Of a stretch of DNA of 64,000 nucleotides, positions 19,451 through 29,340 are shown in pieces. The translations under genes were made by a program, and so were the position numbers. The notes beneath the pieces were generated by a model that made no database searches, had not been told where the DNA came from, and worked only from the letters and a program-made list of their open reading frames with translations. Source of the stretch: Eggerthellaceae bacterium (lineage in GTDB: Bacteria; Actinomycetota; Coriobacteriia; Coriobacteriales; Eggerthellaceae); NCBI GenBank assembly GCA_022791455.1, contig JAAVZC010000007.1, forward strand, positions 1 to 64,000, written 5' to 3'. Position 1 is the first letter of the stretch. Every line of letters starts with the position of its first letter.

Positions 19451-20440
19451 ATGGAACGCATTCGCATTGGCATTTTGGGATACGGAAACTTGGGACGCGG
19501 GGCGGAACTGGCCTGCGCCGCCAACGACGATATGGAACTGGTGGCGGTGTTCACCCGCCGCGACCCGGCAACCCTCAGCATCCTTACCGAAGGGGTGCCG
19601 ACCGTTTCCGTGGCCGAGTTGGAGAATTGGACGGACAAGATTGACGTGCTCATCTTGGCCGGCGGAAGCGCCACCGACCTGCCGAAGCAGACGCCCGAAG
19701 CGGTGCGCCTGTTCAACGTGGTGGACTCCTTCGACACCCATGCCAACATTCCGCAGCACTTCGCCGCGGTGAACGCCGCCGCCCACGAGGCCGGCCACAT
19801 CGGCGTCATCTCGGTGGGCTGGGACCCGGGCATGTTCTCGGTGGCGCGCCTGTACGCCAACGCCATCCTGCCCGGCGGCGCCGACTACACCTTCTGGGGC
19901 CGCGGCGTTTCCCAGGGGCACTCTGACGCCATCCGCCGCATTCCCGGCGTGGCCGACGCCCGCCAGTACACCGTGCCGGTGCCGGCAGCCATGGAAGCGG
20001 TGCGCGCCGGCGAGAACCCGCAGCTGACCACCCGCGAAAAGCACACCCGCGAGTGCTTCGTGGTGGCGGAAGAGGGCACCGACAAGGCCGCCATCGAAGA
20101 GGCCATCGTCACGATGCCCAACTACTTTGCCGACTATGACACCACCGTCACCTTCATCAGCCAGGAAGAGCTGGACCGCGACCATGCGGGCATCCCCCAC
20201 GGCGGCTCGGTCATCCGCACCGGCACCACCGGAGAGGCCGGCGAGAACACCCACGTGATTGAGTTTTCGCTGAAGCTGGACTCCAACCCCGAGTTCACCG
20301 GCAGCGTGCTGGTGGCCTGCGCCCGCGCCGCCCATCGCCTGGCCGAGCGCGGCGAAACCGGCTGCCGCACCATCTTCGACATCGCCCCGGCCATGCTCTC
20401 CCCCCAAACCCCCGAAGAACTACGCGCCCACATGCTGTAG
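19451..20440 (+). CDS. ddh: Diaminopimelate dehydrogenase
   Basis: MERIRIGILGYGNLGRGAELACAANDDMELVAVFTRRDP; VGWDPGMFSVARLYANAILP; FWGRGVSQGHSDAIRRIPGV. Confidence 0.92.
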   Translation: MERIRIGILGYGNLGRGAELACAANDDMELVAVFTRRDPATLSILTEGVPTVSVAELENWTDKIDVLILAGGSATDLPKQTPEAVRLFNVVDSFDTHANIPQHFAAVNAAAHEAGHIGVISVGWDPGMFSVARLYANAILPGGADYTFWGRGVSQGHSDAIRRIPGVADARQYTVPVPAAMEAVRAGENPQLTTREKHTRECFVVAEEGTDKAAIEEAIVTMPNYFADYDTTVTFISQEELDRDHAGIPHGGSVIRTGTTGEAGENTHVIEFSLKLDSNPEFTGSVLVACARAAHRLAERGETGCRTIFDIAPAMLSPQTPEELRAHML

Positions 20441-20462
20441 AACTGGACGCCTTCGGCCTTCG

Positions 20463-20561
20463 TTGTCATCCTGAGCGAAGGCCGAAGGCCGTAGTCGAAG
20501 GATCTCCTCGGCTGGGTGAGATCCTTCGACTACGCGCTGCGCGCTCCGCTCAGGATGACAA
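20463..20561. repeat. Dispersed palindromic repeat, family A
   Basis: ttgtcatcctgagcgaaggccgaaggccgtagtcgaaggatctcctcggctgggtgagatccttcgactacgcgctgcgcgctccgctcaggatgacaa between convergent genes. Confidence 0.9.
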
Positions 20562-20599
20562 TGGGGAGGGGCGCCCGACGGCCGTCAGGCCGGCGGAAC

Positions 20600-22354
20600 T
20601 TACCAACCTCGGTCGACGTGGGGGAGCACTATGGTGAAGACGGTCTTGCCGGATTCGCTGGCGGCGGTGATAGTGCCGCCGTGGGCCACCACAATTTCGC
20701 GCGTGATAGCAAGCCCCAGGCCCGTGCCGCCGGAGTTGGTGGAGCGGGCGTTGTCTTCGCGGTAGAACTTCTCGAACACGGTCTTCAAATGCTCGGGGGA
20801 AATCTCCCGCCCGAAATTGGTCACGGAAATCACCGTGGCCATTTTTTCGTCCTGCACCGCCTCGAGCGTGATGGGCGTGCCCTCCTCGGCATGGGCCACG
20901 GCGTTGCGCATGATGTTGCCGATGGCGCGCGCCAGCTTGTCCGGGTCGACGAAGAACTGCATCTCGCTGCTGGCGATCACGCGAATCTCCAGGTCGCGCG
21001 ACTGGGCTTCGGGGAAGAAGCTCTCCGCCACCTGCTGGCAGAAGAACCGCACGTTGAGCATCTCGCGCTCGATGGGGATGGCGGACAGGTTGTAGCGCGT
21101 GATCTCGAAGAACTCGTTGATGAGGTCCTCCAGGCGCACCGCCTTCGCATAGGCGATGTCGGCGTACTTCTGCTGAACGGAGCGGGGCAGCTCGCGCCCT
21201 TCCCGCAGCAGGTCCAAATAGCCCAGCACCGAGGTAAGCGGCGTGCGGATGTCGTGGGCCAGGTAGGCCACCAGCTCATTCTTGCGAGTTTCCGCCGCTT
21301 GGGCTGCGCGCTCGTCCGCCAGCGACTGGGCGCGAATAACCGCCAGCTCGTTCTGCACGATGGACAGGTCCTCCGGCAGCTCCACCTTCGCCTGGCGGTT
21401 CGAGAGCAGCCCCGCCACCGCTTCGGACAGATCGTCGAAGTAGTGCATGGACTTGTTCAGCGAGATGCCGATGATGATGAACCAGCCCACCGCCAAAATC
21501 ACGGCGAGGAACGGCCATTTCAGGCTCTTGATGAAGCTGTAGATGGAAATGTCGCGAATCTGCACCTGGCCGGTGGCATCGTTGACCAGCACCTGGTAGA
21601 CCGGGTCGGGCGTCACGAGCGAGATGGCCAGCTGCTGCGCCTGTTGCTGGGGGTCTTGGTTGCGCCAGGCCTCCAGCGCCTGCTGCTGCGAGTCGCGGAA
21701 GAAGGCGTCCAGAATGTCGTAGGCGTCGCTTTCGGTGAAGTTCATGGAGCGCATGCAGCCGTACACGGTGCGGGCCAGCACGTCGTCTTCGGTGTGCAGC
21801 CGCGTCTTCACCACGCGGAAATAGTCCTCGCGCGCTTGCAGCTCCTGGGTCTGTTCCCAGGTGAGCAGCGCGCTGTTATCAGGGGTCGCCGCCGCGCCGC
21901 CTTCCGCCGCCGCTTCCGCTTCCCCAATGGCAATGTCGGAATTGGCCGGGTTGCTGCCGTCGGAACCGTCGTAGACGGGCGCCTCCTGCGGTGCTTCCGT
22001 CTGGTCTTCCGGGAAAATGCCCCAGTCCCGCTGGATGCGCTCCCACGTTTGCTGGTACTCTTCGCCGGACGAGGGAATGGCCAGGGGGTCCGCCGCCTTC
22101 TCGGCATAGCTGAGCGCCACCGACGTGTCCATGAAGCCGCCGTCGCGCAGCACCTGCTGCAGCTGGGCATCGGAGTTCAGCGGCACCCAACGGGAGGTGC
22201 GGTCGGCCACGAAATCGGCCACGCTGTCGCGCAGAAAGAAGGTGAAGGCCGCCGTGGCCAGCCCCAACACCAGGGTGAAGACCCCGATGCGCAGGAACGT
22301 GGCGCGCAGCACCTTGCTGCGCAGGACCTTCGCCTGATCGCTCTTAAGCGCCAC
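20600..22354 (-). CDS. Sensor histidine kinase
   Basis: ELVAYLAHDIRTPLTSVLGYLDLL (H box); NIMRNAVAHAEEGTPI; GGTGLGLAITREIVVAHGG. Confidence 0.93.
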   Translation of the reverse strand: MALKSDQAKVLRSKVLRATFLRIGVFTLVLGLATAAFTFFLRDSVADFVADRTSRWVPLNSDAQLQQVLRDGGFMDTSVALSYAEKAADPLAIPSSGEEYQQTWERIQRDWGIFPEDQTEAPQEAPVYDGSDGSNPANSDIAIGEAEAAAEGGAAATPDNSALLTWEQTQELQAREDYFRVVKTRLHTEDDVLARTVYGCMRSMNFTESDAYDILDAFFRDSQQQALEAWRNQDPQQQAQQLAISLVTPDPVYQVLVNDATGQVQIRDISIYSFIKSLKWPFLAVILAVGWFIIIGISLNKSMHYFDDLSEAVAGLLSNRQAKVELPEDLSIVQNELAVIRAQSLADERAAQAAETRKNELVAYLAHDIRTPLTSVLGYLDLLREGRELPRSVQQKYADIAYAKAVRLEDLINEFFEITRYNLSAIPIEREMLNVRFFCQQVAESFFPEAQSRDLEIRVIASSEMQFFVDPDKLARAIGNIMRNAVAHAEEGTPITLEAVQDEKMATVISVTNFGREISPEHLKTVFEKFYREDNARSTNSGGTGLGLAITREIVVAHGGTITAASESGKTVFTIVLPHVDRGW

Positions 22355-23270
22355 GGGACCCCCCGCGGCGGCCTATGAGGGGCAAGCGCCCGGTGCCCTT
22401 GGCGGCGCTCTTGCCGGAAGCCTTGGCAGCGCCCTTGCCGCCGCGCTTGGACGGCGCCGGCTCCGGTTCCGCGGCCGCAATCACCTCGGCCGAGGCCACG
22501 GCGTAGGGCTCCAGCGGCTCCCCTTCCCCACCTTCCACCGGCGGGTTCTCCCCGGTACGGCCGTCGGAGCCGTGGCTGGCCTTCAGCCGGTAGCCCACGC
22601 CCCAGGCGGTCTCGATGAACTGAGTGGAGGAATCGATGGCGGCCAGCTTCTTCCGCAGATGGCGGATGTGCACCATGATGGTATTGCTGGCGGCGTCGTC
22701 GAAGGGCTCTTCCCACGCGCCCTCGAACAGGTCCTTCGCCGAAACCGGGCGGCCAGCCGACTGGGCCAGCAGCGTGAGGATGGCGAATTCCTTGGGGGTG
22801 AGCTTCATCTTCTGGCGATGGAGCGAGGCGCTGTGGGCGGCCACGTCCACTTCCAGCGGGCCCACCGTGATGAGCGAGTCGTTGGCCACCGGCGCCGGGG
22901 CCGCGGCGCGGCGCAGGCGGGCGCGCACCCGGGCCACCAGCTCGCGCGGGCGGAAGGGCTTGGTCACGTAGTCGTCCGCCCCCAGCGTGAAGCCCACCAC
23001 TTGGTCGGCCTCTTCGTCTTTCGCGGACAGGAAAATGATGGGGATGTCGCGCATCTTTCTCATGCGGACGCAAAGCTCGAAACCGTCCATGCCCGGCATC
23101 ATGATGTCGAGAATGGCCAGGTCGAACGCCTCCTTCTCCAGCGCCTCCAGTGCCTGGGTGCCGCTGTAGCAGGCCCGCGCCTGCATCCCCTCGCGCAGAA
23201 GAAGGCTCACCACCAAATCGGCGATGGCGTGCTCGTCGTCTACGACCAGTATGCGTTCTGAATCTGTCAT
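22344..23270 (-). CDS. OmpR-family response regulator with extended C-terminal tail
   Basis: MTDSERILVVDDEHAIADLVVSLLLREG; LAILDIMMPGMDGFELC; HIRHLRKKLAAIDSSTQFIETAWGVGYRLK; overlaps HK start. Confidence 0.93.
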   Translation of the reverse strand: MTDSERILVVDDEHAIADLVVSLLLREGMQARACYSGTQALEALEKEAFDLAILDIMMPGMDGFELCVRMRKMRDIPIIFLSAKDEEADQVVGFTLGADDYVTKPFRPRELVARVRARLRRAAAPAPVANDSLITVGPLEVDVAAHSASLHRQKMKLTPKEFAILTLLAQSAGRPVSAKDLFEGAWEEPFDDAASNTIMVHIRHLRKKLAAIDSSTQFIETAWGVGYRLKASHGSDGRTGENPPVEGGEGEPLEPYAVASAEVIAAAEPEPAPSKRGGKGAAKASGKSAAKGTGRLPLIGRRGGSRGA

Positions 23271-23360
23271 GGGAGACATTGTACACCGAAACCCGCCCCG
23301 CCCGGCGACGGGCGGAATCGCAGAGCACGGTTTAAGGAAGATTTAAGTGAGAGCAACCCC

Positions 23361-23497
23361 ACGTCATCTCGACCGAGCGGAGCGAGTGGAGAGATCCCGT
23401 GTGCGCCGAACGGCGGAATACGGCCGCTAGTCCTCGGCCGTCCGACACGGGATCTCTCCACTCCGGCCCCTTCCGGGGCCTCCGGTCGAGATGACGT
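23361..23497. repeat. Dispersed palindromic repeat, family B
   Basis: acgtcatctcgaccgagcggagcgagtggagagatcccgtg...cacgggatctctccactccggccccttccggggcctccggtcgagatgacgt. Confidence 0.9.
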
Positions 23498-23540
23498 AAG
23501 AGAGAGCCCGGGGCCGTACAAAGGAGCTGCTAGCGCAGGG

Positions 23541-23990
23541 CTAATGCAGAAGCAGGAAGGCGATGACGCCTATAAGGACGAGGACCACCAGCACCAGGAT
23601 CACGATGGGCAGCGCCGAGCGGGCGGGGCGGCCGTAATTGGGGCCGCTGCTCATAACGCCGCCGGAAAAGCCCACGTTGGAGGTGGGGCGCGGCGCAACG
23701 GGACGAGCGGCCATGCGGCGCACGCTGCCGGCGTCGGGGCCGTCGAAGCCCTGGCCGGCGCGGGAATGCCAGCTGTTGTGGCTCATGGAGTCCAGCTCGG
23801 CGGCGTGGCGGTCGCGCTCGTCTTTGGTGGTGGAACTGATTTCGTGAGTTTCGTTGAAAGTGCGGGAATCGATACTGCCGCGCGCGTCGATCACTTCGCG
23901 CCGGCTGGAGGTGCGGCGGACATGGGCGCCCCGAGAGCCGCCATCGCGGACCTCCCTCGCAAAGCGCTCGTCGTTTTCGCCGTAGCCCAT
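23541..23990 (-). CDS. Hypothetical tail-anchored protein
   Basis: Hydrophilic Arg-rich N-term; C-terminal single TM SALPIVILVLVVLVLIGVIAFLLLH. Confidence 0.6.
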   Translation of the reverse strand: MGYGENDERFAREVRDGGSRGAHVRRTSSRREVIDARGSIDSRTFNETHEISSTTKDERDRHAAELDSMSHNSWHSRAGQGFDGPDAGSVRRMAARPVAPRPTSNVGFSGGVMSSGPNYGRPARSALPIVILVLVVLVLIGVIAFLLLH

Positions 23991-24126
23991 TATCATCGCC
24001 TCGAATAACTTCCCGTCAACTGCGTGCATTATACCACAACTCACGCTTATTTCATTAGAAAGCCTTGCAACTAAAGTCCACAGCCCCCTCACCACCCTGA
24101 GCGGAGGGACGAAGGCTCACCCCCCG

Positions 24127-24225
24127 TTGTCATCCTGAGCGGAGGCCGAAGGCCGTAGTCGAAGGATCTCACCCAGCCGCGGAGATCCTTCGACTCCGCG
24201 CTTCGCGCTGCGCTCAGGATGACAA
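24127..24225. repeat. Dispersed palindromic repeat, family A
   Basis: ttgtcatcctgagcggaggccgaaggccgtagtcgaaggatctcacccagccgcggagatccttcgactccgcgcttcgcgctgcgctcaggatgacaa. Confidence 0.9.
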
Positions 24226-24296
24226 TGGGGTGGGGCTGCCTCGCTCAGGACGACAGAACTGGCAAGGCCTCTCAACGCAAGGGCGGCCAAATGCCG

Positions 24297-25709
24297 CTAC
24301 AGCGTGTCGGCGAGGTTGGCTATGGCGTCGGTGGATTTCTGCACTTTCGTCAGGATGCGCTCTGCTTCGTCGCCTTCCTGAATGGTGGGCTGGAAGTTGT
24401 TGCGTTCCATGGTGGAGGACACCTTGCACGGGATAAACTTCACGTCGTCTCCCACCTGGGCCCGGCCGCCTTGCACCGTAAACGTCTGCTGGAACATGAG
24501 GCAGTCGTAGTCCGGCGGGTTGTGGTTTCCGCCGAAGCAGAAGTTCCCCAGGCTGTATACGATGTAGCGGCCCTTGTAAGTTTCCCAACCCTGGATCACA
24601 TGGGGATGGCTGCCCATGACCAGGTCCGCCCCGGCATCGATGGCGCTGCGAGCCAGCTTCATCTGGCCGGTGTTGGGCACCGTGTCTTTCTCGATGCCCC
24701 AATGGAAATACACCATCACCAGTTCCGCGCCGTCCTGTCGCGCCTGCTTCACGGCCGATTCCATCTCATCCTGGATAGCCATGCCGTCGTAAACGGAGGA
24801 GAAGCCCAGCAGCGCCACCTTCACCCCGTTCACCGTGAGCTTGGCGACGCGGTCATAGCCGAAGGTGGGCACGCCGGCCGCCTCGAGCGCGGCGATGGTG
24901 TCGGTGTAGCTCTTTTCGCCGAAGTCCTGGGAATGGTTGTTGGCCATCGACGCCGCCTCCACGCTGGCGCTGGTGAGGATTTGCGTGTACTCCGCCGGAC
25001 CCTTGAAGGTGAAGGTCTTGATGGCGGGATTAGTCTCCTCAGTGAGCGTGCCCTCCATGTTGACCACGGTCAGGTCGTCGGCGGAGAAAACGGGGGCCAC
25101 GTTGCGCAGGAAATAGGAGGGGTCTTGCTGGCGATCGTACTCTTCGGGGAAGCTGCCCGCCGTGCCGAATTTGGGGTCGGTGCCCAGCGTGCAGTCTCCG
25201 GCGAAGGTGACGGTGATGGTGCGGGTGAGATTCGCGAAGGGGTCAGCGGCGCCCACCAGGTTGGCCGCGGCGGGCGCATCGTCCCAGCCCACGGTAACGC
25301 CCTTTGGGTACTCGGCGCCGGTTCTCAGGGAGCCGTCCGCGATAAGGGCGCTGGCTACCTGGGAAGACGTGTTGGGAAGAGCGGTAGACGCTGCGCCATC
25401 GCCCTTGGGCAGGAGCGCAGAAACACCGAAGCCCACGAGCACGAGGGCCAGCGCGCCAGCGGCAATTTTCGCAATGGGAGGAATTCCCTGGCGGCGGCGA
25501 GCCTGGTCCGGCCGGCCGTAGACGCCGAAGGACTGCGGGGCACGGGCGACATTCCGAGGTTGCGCCGAGGCGGGACGCCGGGCACTTCCCCGGGCCTCAG
25601 ACGCGCGCGGCCTTCCGCCCCGCTCCCCTGCCGCCGGGCGCGGCGTCGGCCGTGCCGGACGGTTGTCTTCCCGTGACACCGTGATTCGATTTCGATTTCT
25701 CGGCTCCAT
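24297..25709 (-). CDS. CapA family protein (poly-gamma-glutamate biosynthesis-like metallophosphatase)
   Basis: ITVTFAGDCTLGTD; VVNMEGTLTEETNP; ASMANNHSQDFGEKSYTDTIAAL; VMGSHPHVIQGWETYKGRYIVYSLGNFCFGGN. Confidence 0.88.
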   Translation of the reverse strand: MEPRNRNRITVSREDNRPARPTPRPAAGERGGRPRASEARGSARRPASAQPRNVARAPQSFGVYGRPDQARRRQGIPPIAKIAAGALALVLVGFGVSALLPKGDGAASTALPNTSSQVASALIADGSLRTGAEYPKGVTVGWDDAPAAANLVGAADPFANLTRTITVTFAGDCTLGTDPKFGTAGSFPEEYDRQQDPSYFLRNVAPVFSADDLTVVNMEGTLTEETNPAIKTFTFKGPAEYTQILTSASVEAASMANNHSQDFGEKSYTDTIAALEAAGVPTFGYDRVAKLTVNGVKVALLGFSSVYDGMAIQDEMESAVKQARQDGAELVMVYFHWGIEKDTVPNTGQMKLARSAIDAGADLVMGSHPHVIQGWETYKGRYIVYSLGNFCFGGNHNPPDYDCLMFQQTFTVQGGRAQVGDDVKFIPCKVSSTMERNNFQPTIQEGDEAERILTKVQKSTDAIANLADTL

Positions 25710-25832
25710 CGCTACCGCTTCCCTCTCACCCGCCGAAGCCGCCCCAAGCGCTTCGGCCCTTTCTGCCATAATACCAAATCAGCAGGCCGCACAACGGCGG
25801 CCGGAAACCGCAATCGCTGGAAAGGAATCGCC

Positions 25833-26441
25833 ATGTTCGTCACGTGCCTCGACCTTGAAGGGGTTCTGGTTCCCGAAATTTGGATTGAGTTTTCGCAGGC
25901 CACCGGCATCCCGGAGCTGGCTCGCACCACCCGCGACGAGCCGGACTACGACAAGCTGATGCAGTTCCGCCTGGACATCTTGAAGGAGCACGGGCTGGGC
26001 ATCGCGCAAATTCAGGAGGTCATCGCCACGCTGGATCCGCTGCCGGGAGCGCGGGAATTTCTGGACAAGGTGCGCGATCTGGGCCAACTGATCATCATCT
26101 CCGACACGTTTTCCCAGTTCGCGAAGCCGCTGATGGAGAAGCTGGGCATGCCCACCATCTTCTGCAACGAGCTGGAGGTAGACGAGGACGGAACCATCGT
26201 GGGCTGGCACATGCGCTGCACGCCCTCGAAGCTGACCACGGTGCGTGCGCTGCAGAGCTGCGGCTTCGAGACCATCGCCGCCGGCGACTCCTTCAACGAC
26301 CTGCAGATGATCCAGAACAGCAAGGCGGGCTTCCTGTTCCGCAGCACCGACCAGCTGAAGGCGGACTACCCAGAAATCCCCGCGCTGGAAACCTACGACG
26401 AGCTCTACGCCGCCATAGCCGAAGCCGCCCAAAACTGCTAA
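25833..26441 (+). CDS. thrH: Bifunctional phosphoserine phosphatase/homoserine phosphotransferase ThrH
   Basis: MFVTCLDLEGVLVPEIWIEFSQATGIPELARTTRDEPDYDKLMQFRLDIL; AAGDSFNDLQMI. Confidence 0.9.
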   Translation: MFVTCLDLEGVLVPEIWIEFSQATGIPELARTTRDEPDYDKLMQFRLDILKEHGLGIAQIQEVIATLDPLPGAREFLDKVRDLGQLIIISDTFSQFAKPLMEKLGMPTIFCNELEVDEDGTIVGWHMRCTPSKLTTVRALQSCGFETIAAGDSFNDLQMIQNSKAGFLFRSTDQLKADYPEIPALETYDELYAAIAEAAQNC

Positions 26442-26450
26442 CACCCTCCG

Positions 26451-26584
26451 TTGTCATCCTGAGCGGAGGCCGAAGGCCGGAGTCGAAGGATCTCCGCGGC
26501 TGGGTGAGATCCTTCGACTCCGCGCTGCGCGCTCCGCTCAGGATGACAAAGGGGTTGCGCGGTTCGCTCCGCTCAGGATGACAA
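26451..26584. repeat. Dispersed palindromic repeat, family A, with duplicated right tail
   Basis: Full element to ~26549, then gcgcggttcgctccgctcaggatgacaa repeated 35 bp later. Confidence 0.9.
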
Positions 26585-27418
26585 GGGGAGACGAGAGAAA
26601 ACCAGGTACTCGTTCATTTTGTTGGTGCGGCCGTCGGCTTGGAAGCGGTCGAGCAGCTGAGCATTTCCATCGACCGTCTGGATCAGGCGGTCGATTTCTT
26701 TTTCCGAGAAGCTATGGCAGTAGCGGAAAGAGCCGCACGCTTCGCCCCAGCCCAGCAGGTAGTCGCCCGGCTCCAAGGTACCCGTCAGCTCTTCGCGCGC
26801 CAGCAGCGCCTGGGTCGTCGAGCGCTCCGCCTTCTGGCGCAGCGGCTCGTGGTCGGCGAAGCGCCAAAGCGAAACGGCCACCAAGCCACCCGGGCGCACC
26901 AGCTGAAGCAGCGCCTCCAGTAAGCGCGCACGGCGCTCCTCTCCCGGCACATGGTGAAAGAAGCCGAAGCAAACCACCAGGTCGAAGTGGTTCTCGCCCT
27001 CGTTTCCCGGCAACGGGGCCGATCGTTCATCCGGCAAGGGCAGCGTCCCGCAACCCGGCACCGCCTTTTCCTCACCAGGCTGCGCCGCCGATTCCGCGGC
27101 AAACAGCGCATCAAGCACGTCGCGGCGCTGGACCTTCGCACCCAACGCCGCCGCCTCGGCCAGAAGCTGCTCGTTGCCGTCCCAGCCGCAGTAGGCAATG
27201 GCGGCTTCGGGGAACTTCTCCCCCAGAAACGAGAGGAACCGTCCGTTGCCGCAGGCCACATCCGCCACCCGCAACGGCGAGGACGGCTCGCCCAAAGCGG
27301 CAGCCACCCGTTCCCACCCCGGCCACGCGCTTTGGCGCGTCGCGGAGAACGATTCGGCGTTGGCGGCGTAGAAATCTGCCGTCATCTCGGTCAATATGCG
27401 GGCAATCTGCTGATTCAT
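26573..27418 (-). CDS. Class I SAM methyltransferase, Trm9/ALKBH8-like
   Basis: MNQQIARILTEMTADFYAANAESFSATRQSAWPGWERV; VADVACGNGRFLSFL; CFGFFHHV; FRYCHSFSEKEIDRLI. 3' end lies in repeat tail. Confidence 0.75.
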   Translation of the reverse strand: MNQQIARILTEMTADFYAANAESFSATRQSAWPGWERVAAALGEPSSPLRVADVACGNGRFLSFLGEKFPEAAIAYCGWDGNEQLLAEAAALGAKVQRRDVLDALFAAESAAQPGEEKAVPGCGTLPLPDERSAPLPGNEGENHFDLVVCFGFFHHVPGEERRARLLEALLQLVRPGGLVAVSLWRFADHEPLRQKAERSTTQALLAREELTGTLEPGDYLLGWGEACGSFRYCHSFSEKEIDRLIQTVDGNAQLLDRFQADGRTNKMNEYLVFSRLPLSS

Positions 27419-27474
27419 GATGCGCCATTTTACTAAAATCAAAGGCAGCAACCGACAACACAGAAAGCGGGAAC

Positions 27475-29340
27475 ATGGGCGAACAGGAGCAGTGGCACTC
27501 ATTGCCGGAGGGCATCGAGGCGGTGCTGGCGGACGTGGCGGCGCTCGTGCGCGACTGCCCGGACGCCACCATGGGCCAGGTGAACCAGGTGCTGGGGCGC
27601 CACAACAGAGCCGCCGGCGAGCCCCAACGGCGCTTCGCGAAGAAGCACCTGCTGCCCGGATTTCTGCGGCTGCGGAAAGAGCAGCCGGAACAGCTGGCCC
27701 TGTGGGGGCTGGACGAGGCGGCCCAAAAGCGCCTGTTCGCCCTGCTGCGCATGAAGCCGCGGCGCACCGCTTCCGGCGTGGCCACCATCACGGTGCTCAC
27801 CAAACCCTGGCCCTGCTCTTCCAACTGCGATTACTGCCCCAACGACGTGCGCATGCCCAAGAGCTACTTGGCAGACGAACCCGCCTGCCAGCGGGCGGAG
27901 CGCAACTGCTTCGACCCCTATCTGCAGGTGCACGCACGGCTGCACACCTTGAACCAGATGGGCCACCCCACCGACAAAGTGGAGCTCATCGTGCTGGGGG
28001 GCACCTGGAGCGACTACCCCCTCCCCTACCAAATGTGGTTCATGACCGAGCTGTTCGCCGCGCTGAACGACGGCGACAGCGCCGCGGCCCAAAAGCGGGC
28101 AGAAGAGCGGCGCGAACAGTACCGCCGGGCGGGGGTGCCTTGGGAAAAGGACGCGGCAGAGGCCGCCTGCGCCGCCGCCCAAGCAGCCGTGAACGGGGGC
28201 GAGACCACCTACAACCAGGCAGTTTCCCACCTGTACGGCACCGATGGCGGCTCCCCCGAAATTGCCGGCTGGCGCGAAGCGGCCCTGTGGCAGCAGGGCA
28301 CCTGGGAGGCACTCGAAGCGGCCCAGACCGCCAACGAGACCGCCGGCAGCCGCTGCGTGGGGCTGGTAGTGGAAACGCGCCCCACCCTGGTGAACCCGGA
28401 AACCCTGACGCAGCTACGCCGTTTCGGCTGCACGAAGGTGCAGATGGGCATCCAGACGCTGAACCCCGCCGTGGCCGCCGCCAACAATCGCGCACAAGAT
28501 TTGGACGCCATCGCGCAAGCCTTCGCGCTGCTGCGGCAGTTCGGCTTCAAGATTCACGCCCACTTCATGGCGAATCTGCAGGGGGCCACGCCGGCGGCGG
28601 ACCTCGCCGACTTCCGCCAACTGGTGGAGGACGCCCGATTCAAGCCGGACGAGGTGAAACTCTACCCCTGCGTGCTGGTAGGCGGAACGAAGCTGGAAGA
28701 GCGCTACCACCAGGGGCTTTGGCAGCCTTACCCGGAAGAAGAGCTGGTGGACCTGCTGGCGGACAACGTGCTGGCAGCACCGCCCTACCTGCGCATCTCC
28801 CGCATGATCCGAGACATTTCCGCGCCAGACATCCTTGCGGGCAGCAAGAAGACGAACCTGCGCCAGATGGTGGAAAACCGCGTGCGCGAGCGGGGCGCCG
28901 CCGCCGAAGTGCAGGAGATTCGCTTCCGCGAAATTGCTGGCAGCCGCCCCGACCCTGCCGAGCTGCAGCTGAACACCGTGACCTACGAGGCGGTCGGCTC
29001 CACCGAGCACTTCCTGCAATGGATCACCCCCGAAAACAAAATAGCCGCCTTCCTGCGGCTTTCCCTTCCCGAAGGGGGCAGCGAAGCCATGATTCGGGAG
29101 GTACATGTGTATGGGACGGCGGCGGAAATCCACGAGCCGGGGCAGAGCGCGCAGCACACGGGGCTCGGCCGGGCGCTCGTGACCCGCGCCTGCCAGATAG
29201 CGCAAGAGGCCGGCTTCACGCGCATCAAGGTCATCAGCGCCGTGGGCACACGCGAATACTACCGCAGCCTCGGCTTCACCGACGACGGCCTGTACCAGGC
29301 AAAAGACCTTCCAGCTACCTCGTCATCTCGAGCGAAGTGA
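27475..29340 (+). CDS. elp3: Elp3-family tRNA uridine(34) modification enzyme (radical SAM + GNAT)
   Basis: TVLTKPWPCSSNCDYCPNDVRMPKSYLADEPACQRAERNCFDPYLQ; ELIVLGGTWSDYP; C-term GNAT HTGLGRALVTRACQIAQEAGFTRIKVISAVGTREYYRSLGF. Confidence 0.9.
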   Translation: MGEQEQWHSLPEGIEAVLADVAALVRDCPDATMGQVNQVLGRHNRAAGEPQRRFAKKHLLPGFLRLRKEQPEQLALWGLDEAAQKRLFALLRMKPRRTASGVATITVLTKPWPCSSNCDYCPNDVRMPKSYLADEPACQRAERNCFDPYLQVHARLHTLNQMGHPTDKVELIVLGGTWSDYPLPYQMWFMTELFAALNDGDSAAAQKRAEERREQYRRAGVPWEKDAAEAACAAAQAAVNGGETTYNQAVSHLYGTDGGSPEIAGWREAALWQQGTWEALEAAQTANETAGSRCVGLVVETRPTLVNPETLTQLRRFGCTKVQMGIQTLNPAVAAANNRAQDLDAIAQAFALLRQFGFKIHAHFMANLQGATPAADLADFRQLVEDARFKPDEVKLYPCVLVGGTKLEERYHQGLWQPYPEEELVDLLADNVLAAPPYLRISRMIRDISAPDILAGSKKTNLRQMVENRVRERGAAAEVQEIRFREIAGSRPDPAELQLNTVTYEAVGSTEHFLQWITPENKIAAFLRLSLPEGGSEAMIREVHVYGTAAEIHEPGQSAQHTGLGRALVTRACQIAQEAGFTRIKVISAVGTREYYRSLGFTDDGLYQAKDLPATSSSRAK

